Shown in pieces: positions 1 through 7,714 of a DNA stretch of 64,000 nt. The stretch's first letter is position 1. Every line of letters begins with the position of its first letter. The notes beneath the pieces are model-generated. The model saw only the letters and a list, made by a program, of their open reading frames with translations. It searched no databases and was not told where the DNA came from. The translations under genes were made by a program, and so were the position numbers. The DNA comes from Ideonella sp. MAG2 (GTDB taxonomy: Bacteria; Pseudomonadota; Gammaproteobacteria; Burkholderiales; Burkholderiaceae_C), in NCBI GenBank assembly GCA_004359425.1, contig PTEU01000002.1, forward strand, positions 912,789-976,788, written 5' to 3'.

Positions 1-291
1 CGTGGCGGCCGCGCCGGTGAGTTCTGCTTGGGGCTGGCCTCCGCCCTGCAAGCCCACCCCCGCATCTGGGCCCTGGCCGCCGACACCGACGGCATTGACG
101 GCGTGGAAGACAACGCCGGCGCCACCGTCCATCCAGAGACCTTGGCACGCGCCCAAAGCCTGGGCCTGAGCGTGGCCGACCACCTGAACCGCAACGACGC
201 CTACGGCTACTTTGCCGCCTTGGGCGACTTGGTGATGACGGGGCCCACACACACCAATGTGAACGACTTCAGAGCCTTGCTGGTGCGGTGA
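1..291 (+). CDS. Glycerate 2-kinase (MOFRL family), C-terminal part
   Basis: This is the 3' end of a gene that begins before the window; the frame is open from base 1. The visible part starts with RGGRAGEF, continues with LAADTDGIDG and ends with LGDLVMTGPTHTNVNDFRALL. These are the closing signatures of the MOFRL domain of type-2 glycerate kinases (TtuD/GckA type, long annotated as hydroxypyruvate reductase). The family phosphorylates D-glycerate to 2-phosphoglycerate in the cytoplasm, in glyoxylate, tartrate or serine catabolism. The N-terminal half and any operon partners are not visible. The TGA stop is at 289-291. Confidence 0.88.
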   Translation, partial: RGGRAGEFCLGLASALQAHPRIWALAADTDGIDGVEDNAGATVHPETLARAQSLGLSVADHLNRNDAYGYFAALGDLVMTGPTHTNVNDFRALLVR

Positions 292-369
292 CGCCGCGGC
301 CCATGCGCGCCTTCTGAGCACCCCCAAGGGCCGTGCATTGCCCGCCCCTGCCCCCCAAGGGGGCGCAAG

Positions 370-420
370 AAAACTTGGGACGGCCCTACGTTTTCGTCTG
401 AGGCAAGATGACGACCTCAG
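370..420 (+). promoter_or_regulatory. Possible guanidine-II (mini-ykkC) riboswitch
   Basis: Two hairpins precede the SugE/Gdx-type exporter. The first is AAAAC-TT-GGG-ACGG-CCC-TAC-GTTTT (370-394), with the ACGR tetraloop closed by GGG/CCC that is typical of mini-ykkC. The second pairs CTGAGG (398-403) with CCTCAG (415-420) and carries ACGA directly before the 3' arm, but it has seven extra bases (CAAGATG) in front of ACGA. The linker is 3 nt between the drawn stems. Mini-ykkC RNAs commonly precede SMR-family guanidinium exporters, which fits the context. The enlarged second loop departs from the consensus, so the call is tentative. Confidence 0.42.
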
Positions 421-455
421 ATTCCCCGATCAATTCCTGACTTGAGCACTGCACC

Positions 456-803
456 ATGCTGCCTCAGATCACTCCCACCCTCGCGTGGATTCTTTTGCTC
501 GTTGCAGGCCTGCTGGAGGTCGTCTGGTCGGTCAGCATGAAGGCGTCGGAGGGCTTCAGCAGGCACCTCTACACCACCATTACCTTGATCGCCGCATGGC
601 TCAGCTTTTGGCTGCTCGGCTTGGCCATGCGCCAGTTGCCGCTGGGCACCGCCTATGCCGTGTGGGTGGGCATTGGCACGGTGGGGGCGGCCTTGTTGGG
701 CGGCTTGTTTTTTGGCGAACAACTCACCTGGCCCCGCCTGGGCTGCATTGGGCTGATCGTGGTGGGCGTGTTGGGCTTGAAGTTGTTGAGCGCTGAAGGC
801 TAA
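456..803 (+). CDS. sugE: SMR-family guanidinium exporter (SugE/Gdx type)
   Basis: A 115-residue protein with four membrane helices, the usual size of small multidrug resistance transporters. The first helix holds the conserved Glu in AGLLEVVWSVSMK. The GTAYAVWVGIGTVGAALLG segment is the SugE/Gdx hallmark that separates guanidinium exporters from EmrE-type drug pumps. It acts as a dual-topology dimer in the inner membrane, exchanging guanidinium for protons. A possible guanidine-II riboswitch ends 35 bp before the ATG. The zinc-peptidase gene follows after only 14 bp and may be cotranscribed. Guanidinium specificity is inferred from motif and context. Confidence 0.85.
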   Translation: MLPQITPTLAWILLLVAGLLEVVWSVSMKASEGFSRHLYTTITLIAAWLSFWLLGLAMRQLPLGTAYAVWVGIGTVGAALLGGLFFGEQLTWPRLGCIGLIVVGVLGLKLLSAEG

Positions 804-817
804 GCGGACCATCGTCC

Positions 818-1993
818 ATGCACATTACTCTGCTTCTGGGCCTGGCCCTGCTGGCCCTCAACCTCTGGGCCACCCGGCGCGTGTGGCGCTTCCGCTCCCG
901 CTACGCCATGCCCAGGGGCATGTTGATCGCGATGGTCTGGGTGGCGCCCTTCATCGGCGCTTGGATTGCGGTGCTGCAAACGCCGGCGGCTGGCTCGCAA
1001 AGCGCGTCCGCACCCACTCTGGCGGCGCCGCCCGAGCATGCTGAACCCGCACCAGAGCAGCTCATGGGCCGCGACGGGCAGGCCTGGGACTTGATGCCCC
1101 ACATCGGCCTGGTCCAGCAGGTGCCGCTGATGGACTGGGCCGCCGTTCAGGCCTGGGCTGCGCTGCAAGGCGACGAGACGGCGCAAACCCAAGCCTTGGA
1201 GCAAGGCCGCCATGCTTGGCTCTTGCACCTGCGGCAAGCCCTTTGGCCGCACATGAGAGTGACGACCACGCCGGAGGCCTACCTCTTGTCTACCTTAGAG
1301 GACGCCGAGGCCGATGCACTGGCCCGCTATGTCGCAACAGCACGGCAGCGTGTGACTCGAACCTTGGGCGACTTGGCGCGCTTGCCGCCCGGGCAGCGAA
1401 CCATCGTCTTGGTGCTGGACAGCGAAGAGGACTACTACCACTACGTCTCCATCTACTACCCTGAAGAGGGCGAGTTTGCGTTCAGCGGCGGCATGTTCAT
1501 CCATGCGGGTTGCCCGCACTTTGTGGTGGTGCGGTCTGACCTGGCGACCCTGGAGCCGGTGATTGCCCATGAGCTGACCCACAGTGCGCTGGCCCATTGG
1601 CGTCTGCCCAAATGGTTGGATGAAGGGCTGGCCGTGAACACAGAGCACCGAGTGGCGGGGGTGCGCGGCGCGGCACACACGCCGCAGGAGCTGCATCGCA
1701 TGCACCAAGCCTACTGGACGCCGCAGCGCATCCAGGCCTTCTGGACGGGCGAATCCTTTGACGAGCCGGACCAAGGCAACCTGCTGTCCTACGACCTGGC
1801 GCGCATCTTGGTGCAGCAACTGGGCCAAGACTGGCCCTTGTTCACCCAGTTTGCTCAATCGGCCCAGCGTGAGGATGGCGGCTCAGCCGCAGCCAAGCAG
1901 GTGCTGAACGTGCGCTTGGGTGCGCTGGCGGCAGGCTTGTTTGGGATGGAGGATCAAGGGCGCTGGGAGCCCGTACGATGGGAGCATGGGTGA
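818..1993 (+). CDS. Membrane-anchored zinc metallopeptidase-like protein
   Basis: A 391-residue protein. The first about 55 residues contain two hydrophobic segments (LLLGLALLALNLWA and MLIAMVWVAPFIGAWIAVL), then a soluble domain. His251-Glu-Leu-Thr-His255 forms an HExxH zinc site, and Glu269 in PKWLDEGLA would be the third ligand, the layout of gluzincin-type (peptidase MA-like) enzymes. The substrate is unknown and I do not recognise a named orthologue. It starts 14 bp after sugE, and its 3' end overlaps the first codons of the AraC regulator gene. A periplasm-facing catalytic domain is inferred from the hydrophobic pattern. Confidence 0.7.
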   Translation: MHITLLLGLALLALNLWATRRVWRFRSRYAMPRGMLIAMVWVAPFIGAWIAVLQTPAAGSQSASAPTLAAPPEHAEPAPEQLMGRDGQAWDLMPHIGLVQQVPLMDWAAVQAWAALQGDETAQTQALEQGRHAWLLHLRQALWPHMRVTTTPEAYLLSTLEDAEADALARYVATARQRVTRTLGDLARLPPGQRTIVLVLDSEEDYYHYVSIYYPEEGEFAFSGGMFIHAGCPHFVVVRSDLATLEPVIAHELTHSALAHWRLPKWLDEGLAVNTEHRVAGVRGAAHTPQELHRMHQAYWTPQRIQAFWTGESFDEPDQGNLLSYDLARILVQQLGQDWPLFTQFAQSAQREDGGSAAAKQVLNVRLGALAAGLFGMEDQGRWEPVRWEHG

Positions 1994-2946
1994 TCACGGT
2001 CGATCATATGCGGCCACTGAACGTTATGACCTCCCCTCTCGCACGCCCTCAGCTGCTACCCGTCCCCGATACGGTTCGCCCTTGGGTTCGGGCCGCCGTG
2101 GCCATTGACACCACTGCGGGCTTTGCGGGCAGTGGCTTTCCAGCGCTCAGCACCAGCATGATGGTCTTGCGGAGGGAAGGTCAGGTGTTCGTGGACGAAC
2201 GGGAGGGCGTTCTGCTGCCCCCAGCGGCCCTCATCGGCCCCAGTACCCAACCGCGTTGGTTTGCGCATTTGGGCGCAGTGCGTGCCATTGGCTTAGTGCT
2301 GGAGCCTCCCACCTTGCGTGGCTTGTTTGGAGGCGACCTGCATGCCGCGGCCGATGGCTTTTGGGCTTGGTCTGCGCTGCCTGGCGACTGGGGCGAACTG
2401 GCCGAACGGCTCCGCCTGATCGCCGACGACAGGGCTTGCCTAGACTTGTGGTGCAAGGAGCTCCACACCCACATGACCGTGCCTGCGGTGGCAGCCCAGC
2501 ATGCGCGGCTGGTTGAGGTCCACAGCGCGGTGACGAGGCAAGGCTTGGCCGGTCATGTTCATTTGGGTATCAGTGCGCGCCAGTTGCAGCGAGTTTGCCG
2601 CTCGGGCTTTGGGCTCAGACCAGCTCAATTGCACCAGCTTGAGCGCTTCCAAAGCACGCTGGGTCATGCGCTGAAGCAGCCCGCCAGTGTGGATGGGCAG
2701 GGTGCTTCTTTGGCTGCCGAACGTGGGTTTGCAGATCAATCCCACCTGGGTCGCCAGGTTCGGCAATGGGGGGGCGCAACGCTGGGGGACTTGATGAAGC
2801 GTGGCAGCCAGGGGGACCGGTCTGACTGGCCCTTGGCTATTGCGCGGCAGTTTGAGGTGCCCATTGTCGGCACAACAGATAGAGCGGCAGTGCAAGGGAC
2901 AAGCCCACAGCGAAGCACAGCAACACAAAGCCCCAAGGGCGTTTGA
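1978..2946 (+). CDS. AraC-family transcriptional regulator
   Basis: The C-terminal third contains the AraC double helix-turn-helix: ISARQLQRVCRSGFGLRPAQLHQLERFQ, then AAERGFADQSHLGRQVRQWGGATLGDL. The N-terminal half resembles the ligand or partner domain of regulators in the DUF6597-like group. Methionines at 1978, 2008 and 2026 are possible starts; the last two avoid the overlap with the peptidase gene. The roughly 50 residues after LMKRG do not look conserved and lie opposite the 3' end of the convergent DUF2834 gene, so the natural end may be shorter in relatives. The target genes are unknown. Confidence 0.8.
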   Translation: MGAWVITVDHMRPLNVMTSPLARPQLLPVPDTVRPWVRAAVAIDTTAGFAGSGFPALSTSMMVLRREGQVFVDEREGVLLPPAALIGPSTQPRWFAHLGAVRAIGLVLEPPTLRGLFGGDLHAAADGFWAWSALPGDWGELAERLRLIADDRACLDLWCKELHTHMTVPAVAAQHARLVEVHSAVTRQGLAGHVHLGISARQLQRVCRSGFGLRPAQLHQLERFQSTLGHALKQPASVDGQGASLAAERGFADQSHLGRQVRQWGGATLGDLMKRGSQGDRSDWPLAIARQFEVPIVGTTDRAAVQGTSPQRSTATQSPKGV

Positions 2947-3211
2947 CCTGCCGCTCTGCCACCACCCACACGCTGAAGCTGAAAGCAGCCAGGTACACAT
3001 CCAAGGTGATGGCCGTGGTCAAGACAGTGGGCGTGGCATTGCGCCAGAAGGCTTCAGGCATCAGCGACCCTCCGGCGAGCAAGTACTGCAAATTGAAGGT
3101 CCAGGGCAAGACCAAGCCCAGGATCGCGAGCCCCCACATCAGTGGCCTCCAGGGCCACGCCACCTTCGTGTGTGGGGGTGTCTCATGGTGCTGAGGAATG
3201 AGTGAACTCAT
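2837..3211 (-). CDS. DUF2834 membrane protein
   Basis: A 124-residue protein with four hydrophobic segments (MWGLAILGLVLPW, TFNLQYLLAGGSLM, ITLDVYLAAFSFSVWVV and WGFVLLCFAVGLSLALPLYLL). The pattern and the SxxxDVY-type segment match the DUF2834 family of small integral membrane proteins, for which no function is known to me. Its 3' end overlaps the convergent AraC reading frame by 110 bp, an unusually long convergent overlap for coding sequence. Confidence 0.72.
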   Translation of the reverse strand: MSSLIPQHHETPPHTKVAWPWRPLMWGLAILGLVLPWTFNLQYLLAGGSLMPEAFWRNATPTVLTTAITLDVYLAAFSFSVWVVAERQVKRPWGFVLLCFAVGLSLALPLYLLCRQWAPQTAAQ

Positions 3212-3330
3212 CGGTCGGGCTCCAACAAAGCAAGAACCACCGACGCTATCTGCGCCCGCTCGGGATCGCTAGAACAAACGCGACATGACCCTCCTCGCCC
3301 GGGTGTTTGCGCGACCGCGTGCGTGGTGGA

Positions 3331-3369
3331 TCAGTAGTGATACCTCAGCTGCGCAATCACCAGCTTCAT
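3331..3369 (-). pseudogene. yoeB: yoeB toxin remnant (internal deletion)
   Basis: A 12-codon frame reads MKLVIAQLRYHY and then stops. MKLV matches the N-terminus of YoeB mRNA-interferase toxins, and IAQLRYHY matches their invariant C-terminus, where the catalytic His-Tyr lies. About 70 central codons are missing, so no toxin can be made. The ATG overlaps the antitoxin TGA as ATGA, the coupling normal for yefM-yoeB operons, which supports the identification despite the small size. Confidence 0.8.
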
Positions 3370-3617
3370 GGCACCAAGTCTTGCGGCGTGCCTTGGCCTG
3401 CCGACAACTGCGCAGCGGCGAAGAGCAAGCGCCTGGCATTGGCCGGGTTTCGCAACAGATAGGCGGTTTCTTCCAGCGCGTGGTAGTCCTCTAAAGAGAG
3501 CATGACCACCGACTGCTGACCATGGCGCGTGATGATCAAGGCCTCGTGGTCATTGCAGACACGGTCCATGGCCAATGCCAAATTGGCGCGGGCAGCAGAG
3601 TAGGTGATGGCGTCCCT
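3366..3617 (-). pseudogene. yefM: YefM/Phd antitoxin with lost start codon
   Basis: The frame encodes an 83-residue YefM-type antitoxin containing DAITYSAARANLALAMDRVC and HEALIITRHGQQSVVMLSLEDYHALEETAYLL, which covers the family's DNA-binding N-terminal domain. The codon expected to be ATG (3615-3617) is AGG. An AAGGAG Shine-Dalgarno sequence lies seven bases before it, so the start appears to have mutated from ATG. A weak TTG at 3581 could give a product missing the first DNA-binding strand. The next gene is the deleted yoeB, so the pair is no longer a working toxin-antitoxin module. Confidence 0.78.
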
Positions 3618-3792
3618 CCGAAAGCTCCTTGGTGGTGCGAGTCAATTTACACAATGAGACAACGGCTGTCTTGGCATAGTGGCCGCTTCCCACGCATCCA
3701 CCACTCGCGCCCGCCTGCCACCACTCGCGCCGCCCTTCCCCCGCTCGTCGCACAGTGGCTGCGCTCACAGGCGCATCGGTTCACAGTCCGCT

Positions 3793-3895
3793 CATTCCGT
3801 TTCCAAATCAGTCGTGTCTAGGCCCGAAGCCGAAGACAGTGCTATCGCACGGCGAGCCGAAGCAACAACGACACGGATGATTTGGAAGCGGAATG
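3793..3895. repeat. Imperfect inverted repeat, 26-bp arms
   Basis: Arms at 3793-3818 and 3870-3895 match in 22 of 26 positions when one is reverse-complemented; the shared core is ATTTGGAA. The 51-bp interior holds two direct copies of GCCGAAG. The element ends 22 bp before the DUF2141 start and spans its likely promoter. It could be a miniature transposable element, a large operator or an RNA hairpin. I found no second copy in the window. Confidence 0.6.
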
Positions 3896-3916
3896 CCCTA
3901 CTCACTGGAGACTGAC

Positions 3917-4360
3917 ATGACACCATCCAAACCCCTGATTCGACAGTTCTTGGCCACCCTGACCCTCGCCGCTCTAGGCACGGGCGCGGCCCATGCCCAA
4001 GGCAGCTTGCCTGCTGGCTGTGGCCTGCAGTTGGAGATCAAGCGAGTGGCGGCCGGCCAAGGCCCGGTGATGGTGGCCGTGTATGAAAGCGAAGCGCTGT
4101 TCATGAAAGAGGCGGGTGTGGCCGTGGCTGCGCAGGCCAAGGGCGAGACCTTGAGCCTGCCGCTGTGCAACCTCAGCGGTGAGGAGGTGGCGGTGATGAT
4201 CTACCAAGACCTGGACCGCAACGGCAAGCTCAATACCAACTTCATGGGCATCCCCAGCGAGCCCTATGGCGCCTCGGGCGAGCCCAGCTTTGGCCCCCCG
4301 AGCTGGGCCAAGGCCAAGGTGCGGGCCGACGGCCGCAGCATCAGCATCACCCTCAACTGA
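3917..4360 (+). CDS. Exported DUF2141 protein
   Basis: A 147-residue protein with a Sec signal peptide (KPLIRQFLATLTLAALGTGAAHA, cleavage after AHA). The mature part shows the DUF2141 pattern: VMVAVYESEALF, VMIYQDLDRNGKLNTNFMGIPSEPYGAS and a Trp-containing C-terminal beta strand. DUF2141 proteins are periplasmic beta-sandwich proteins often linked to carotenoid or lipid genes. The start at 3917 has GGAG seven bases upstream. The carotenoid oxygenase gene follows after 9 bp, suggesting one operon and a shared role. The biochemical function is unknown. Confidence 0.85.
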   Translation: MTPSKPLIRQFLATLTLAALGTGAAHAQGSLPAGCGLQLEIKRVAAGQGPVMVAVYESEALFMKEAGVAVAAQAKGETLSLPLCNLSGEEVAVMIYQDLDRNGKLNTNFMGIPSEPYGASGEPSFGPPSWAKAKVRADGRSISITLN

Positions 4361-4369
4361 ACAGGGGCC

Positions 4370-5917
4370 ATGAGCATGACGCACCACTCCCTCCAACGCC
4401 GCGACTGGCTGCGCCTGATGGGCGCTGCCACCGCCACTGGCCTGGCCGCTCCTTGGGCGCTCGCTGCCAACGAGAACGCAGCCACGCGCTTTGCCCAACA
4501 GGTCCAACAGAACCCGACCCTGACGCCGCTGCAAGGCATCTCCGAGCGCAGCCCCGAAGCGCTGCGCTGCGACGCACTGACGGTGGAAGGCCGCTGGCCC
4601 GAGGCCTTGAAGGGGCGCTTTCATCGCAACGGCCCGGCGCTGTTTGAGCGCAACGGCCAGCGCTATCACCACTGGTTTGACGGCGACGGCATGGTGCAGC
4701 AGTTCAGCCTGAACGGCCGGCAAATCAGCCATCACGGGCGCTTTGTCAACACGCGCAAGCTGCAGGCCGAGCGGGCTGCGGGCCGCTTTGTGACGGCGGC
4801 GTTTGGCACCCCCATCAAGCTGGAAGTGCCCGTCACCGGGCCTGACAGCGTGAACGCGGCCAACACCAGCGTCATCGAGCACGGCGGCAAGCTGCTGGCC
4901 CTGTGGGAGGGCGGCTCGGCCTATGAGCTGGGCGTGGCCGACCTCAGCACCCGTGGCCCCGTGGCCTGGCAAAAAGACTGGGCCGGTGTGCCCTTCTCGG
5001 CCCACCCCAAGGTAGACCCTCAAGGTGTGCTGTGGAACATCGGCACCTGGGCCGACAAGATCGCCACCTACCAGATTGGCGCCGACGGCCAGCTGCAGCG
5101 TGGCCAGATAGCGACCCTGCCCTGGGCCATGGGCATGGTGCACGACATGGCCGTCACCCAGCGCTACTTTGTGGTGCCGCTGCCGCCGCTGCGCATGGAC
5201 ATTGCCGCTGTCAGCCAAGGTGTGCCACTGGAGCAAGCCTTTGCCTGGCAAGCGCAGCAGCCCCTGCGCATTTGGGTGGCGCCCAAAGACGACATTCAAA
5301 AGGCCCGGGTGTTTGAGTTGCCCTCTGAGTTCATCTTCCATGTGGGCAACGCCTATGAGGTGGGCGAGGAGATCGTGCTGAGCTATGTGGCCAACCCCAA
5401 TGCCGATGTGCTGACCCGCAACATCCCCGCCATGATGCGCGGCGAGGCCCGACCCACGGCCGCCGTGGGCGCGGCCTCGGTGGTGGTGCGGCTGAACCTG
5501 CGCACCGGCCAAGCCAGCCGAGTGGCGGGCACAGACCAATCCGAGTTCCCCCGCATTCACCCCCGCCTGAACGGCCTGCGCCACCGCTGGCAGCTCACCG
5601 CGTCCGCCTGGCGGCCACGCAGCGGCGTGGACAACAGCTTCTTCCACGGCCTGGCCCTGACCGACCAAGACAGCGGCCGCACCGAGCGCTATGACTTTGG
5701 CGAACACGCCACCGTGGAAGAACACCTGTGGATCGCCAAACCAGGGGCCAGCGACGAGCGCGACGCCTGGCTGCTGGGCACGCACTTTGACAGCCGCGCC
5801 AAGGTCACCAAGCTGAGTGTGTTTGACGCCCGCAGCCTGGCCGATGGCCCCCTGGCGGTGGCCTCATTGCCCTATTGGCTGCCGCTGGGGTTTCATGGAA
5901 ACTTTCAGGCGAGTTGA
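4370..5917 (+). CDS. Carotenoid oxygenase with Tat signal
   Basis: A 515-residue carotenoid/retinoid cleavage oxygenase. The N-terminus RRDWLRLMGAATATGLAAPWALA is a twin-arginine-type signal, so the folded iron enzyme is probably exported. The four Fe(II)-binding histidines are visible at His212 (AHPKVDP), His258 (VHDMAVT), His324 (FHVGNAYE) and His509 (FHGNF). GRFHRNGPALFERNGQRYHHWFDGDGM is the family's N-terminal signature. Members cleave double bonds of carotenoids or stilbenes with O2; the substrate here cannot be read from sequence. It is paired with DUF2141 immediately upstream. Confidence 0.9.
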   Translation: MSMTHHSLQRRDWLRLMGAATATGLAAPWALAANENAATRFAQQVQQNPTLTPLQGISERSPEALRCDALTVEGRWPEALKGRFHRNGPALFERNGQRYHHWFDGDGMVQQFSLNGRQISHHGRFVNTRKLQAERAAGRFVTAAFGTPIKLEVPVTGPDSVNAANTSVIEHGGKLLALWEGGSAYELGVADLSTRGPVAWQKDWAGVPFSAHPKVDPQGVLWNIGTWADKIATYQIGADGQLQRGQIATLPWAMGMVHDMAVTQRYFVVPLPPLRMDIAAVSQGVPLEQAFAWQAQQPLRIWVAPKDDIQKARVFELPSEFIFHVGNAYEVGEEIVLSYVANPNADVLTRNIPAMMRGEARPTAAVGAASVVVRLNLRTGQASRVAGTDQSEFPRIHPRLNGLRHRWQLTASAWRPRSGVDNSFFHGLALTDQDSGRTERYDFGEHATVEEHLWIAKPGASDERDAWLLGTHFDSRAKVTKLSVFDARSLADGPLAVASLPYWLPLGFHGNFQAS

Positions 5918-5956
5918 TAGGCCCTCGGGTGGTAGGGCTAGCGGGGAGCAAGTCAG

Positions 5957-6760
5957 TTAGGCGTCGCCGTGCTGTTCACCAACGAATGCGCCATCTCGTT
6001 CCGCCCCCTCTTTGCGCTCTCGAACAAACTCCGCGCGCATGTCATCTAGCCGCCTTCTGCTTGCATCGAAGTCGTCGAACGGATACGGCTTTTCGTCTGA
6101 GATTTCAGACTTGCAAAGTTTGGCCTCAATATCCGTTGCCTCGAAGAGGCCGAGCCAGCATTCGCGAGCTGTTGCCATGACGGCGACCTTAACGCCTTCT
6201 TCCGTCTCCTTCCTGCGGGGCGTCTCGAGTTCTGCAACGATGAGGGAGCAGCTCTTAAGGCGCATGGCGCACTCTTCAATGATGAGTAGGAGCTTGCCCT
6301 CTGGAACAAGTAGCGGATCGATGGAAAGTAGTCTTGCCCTCACTTCGCGAAGATCTTCGGCAAGGAAACTCCATGTCTGGTAGGGTTTGCCAATTCGGCG
6401 CCCCACATCTTCACAGGCCCGAGCAGCGGAGTAGAAAAGAACCCTGAGTGATCGGGCACGGCGCAACTGTGAAGTGAAATCGTCCCTTTCCCTTCGTTTC
6501 AACTCCAAAGTGTGCTGCCGTTGAACCACTGCAAGCGCAGCGACGATTGCAGCGACAGAGCCTACAGCTTGGATCCAGGCCGGCGCACTCGACTCGAGAA
6601 ACTTGGCTACCCAAGACCATCCTGCAAAGGCAGTGAGCAGGAGCAGAATGAATATCGCCCCCACAACAACACTGCCGAAGGCCGAGGCCCATACATCATT
6701 CGTAGATTTGGAGCGACAGGGTTGCTGCATCAGTTGAATCTTGATATGTCCGAGAGCCAA
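5957..6760 (-). CDS. Unrecognised membrane protein, two N-terminal helices
   Basis: A 267-residue frame on DNA of clearly lower GC than its neighbours. Residues about 25-85 contain two hydrophobic segments (FGSVVVGAIFILLLLTAFAGWSWVAKFL and WIQAVGSVAAIVAALAVVQ), followed by a long charged helical cytoplasmic domain. I do not recognise a family. It shares its architecture (two helices, then a helical soluble domain) and orientation with the next gene, 123 bp upstream. Composition and position suggest acquisition by transfer. Methionines about ten residues apart make the exact start uncertain. Confidence 0.6.
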   Translation of the reverse strand: MALGHIKIQLMQQPCRSKSTNDVWASAFGSVVVGAIFILLLLTAFAGWSWVAKFLESSAPAWIQAVGSVAAIVAALAVVQRQHTLELKRRERDDFTSQLRRARSLRVLFYSAARACEDVGRRIGKPYQTWSFLAEDLREVRARLLSIDPLLVPEGKLLLIIEECAMRLKSCSLIVAELETPRRKETEEGVKVAVMATARECWLGLFEATDIEAKLCKSEISDEKPYPFDDFDASRRRLDDMRAEFVRERKEGAERDGAFVGEQHGDA

Positions 6761-6883
6761 GTGGTTCCGACACCTAAGCTAGAGGTAACTGGGGCGACGC
6801 GGCAAGGCGGCCGATGATGGAACTTGGCGGCGCAGGGCCTAGCTGGCCTGCCGAGGTGCCTCGGGTTAACCGACATGTAAGCG

Positions 6884-7501
6884 TCACGTCCTCTTTGCCT
6901 TGGTTAGGACATGAGCTTCGATCTGCTTCAGAGACTCGCGAATATGCGGATCCGACTCTCGGGCTGCGATGCGATCAAAGAACTTCTCCTTCCACCATGA
7001 AACCCTGCCTCCGAGTGCCGCGAGGAGAAGATCATTGTCAACGTTTCCCGTCCTTGCTAGGACTGCCCACTTCTCAAAGAACTGATATAGGCGAAAGGCG
7101 TTCGGACTATTAGTGGGGTCCGTTCGCTCAAATTCACTCAAGGAGGGCAACGCACCAGAATGCCTCTCTGCTTTCTCAATTAACTCATCAAGCGCAACTC
7201 GCGACTTGTGCAAGGGATCAGCGTGGTACTCATTCAGCATGTCCAGAGTCAATTGCTTTCTGATGACTTGCTCCTGCTGTCGTGTAACCACCACTGTACC
7301 GATCCATGCAACTGCAAGCAAATTGGCAAATGCGAGCAGGGGCCCAAGTACTCCTCCAAAGTAGCCGCCGAAACTTGCCCAGGCCTGATGGTCCTTGGAC
7401 ACACCGAATTCCCCTAAGTAGTACACGTAGGGCAAGGCCGCGATCAGCAATGCGACAACAACCGCAGCAGTCATGTACCTAGCCAGCGCGCGAAACGGCA
7501 T
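6884..7501 (-). CDS. Two-helix membrane protein, DUF4760-like
   Basis: A 205-residue protein. Two hydrophobic segments (AAVVVALLIAALPYVYYLG and FGGYFGGVLGPLLAFANLLAVAWIGTVVV) are followed by an alpha-helical soluble domain with LYQFFEKWAVLARTGNVDNDLLLAALGGRVSWWKEKFFDRI. The spacing resembles DUF4760-type proteins of unknown function, which often occur in accessory DNA. It is likely cotranscribed with the 267-residue protein that follows on the minus strand. Both lie in lower-GC DNA between the carotenoid oxygenase and nit1. Confidence 0.62.
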   Translation of the reverse strand: MPFRALARYMTAAVVVALLIAALPYVYYLGEFGVSKDHQAWASFGGYFGGVLGPLLAFANLLAVAWIGTVVVTRQQEQVIRKQLTLDMLNEYHADPLHKSRVALDELIEKAERHSGALPSLSEFERTDPTNSPNAFRLYQFFEKWAVLARTGNVDNDLLLAALGGRVSWWKEKFFDRIAARESDPHIRESLKQIEAHVLTKAKRT

Positions 7502-7714
7502 CGTTTGTTCCTGTAGCGACTAAACATCTTGTGTACAGACAAACACGTGGCGCCCATAGCAGTCGACCTTAAGCGGGACCAGGTGCTTGTCAGCATTCAT
7601 CTACTGCATGAATGACCGGGTGACTGAGCAGTATTGACAGACCAACATTTCGGCGCATGACGCTGGACCATGGATGGGCATCTCGGGCACCCGTTAGCAG
7701 GCTGCACATCCCCC

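Noticed and set aside
2837-2946. Convergent AraC/DUF2834 overlap as a possible deletion scar
   Set aside because: Both families are complete without the overlap; the AraC tail is probably simple read-through past a lost stop, so it was not counted among the scars.
3640-3790. CACTCGCGCC-type tandem-like repeats before the inverted repeat
   Set aside because: Only two or three imperfect copies; no periodic unit convincing enough to list.
3974-5785. 603-residue minus-strand frame opposite the DUF2141 and carotenoid oxygenase genes
   Set aside because: His/Ala/Gly-rich shadow frame typical of antisense in GC-rich DNA; the plus strand has clear family motifs.
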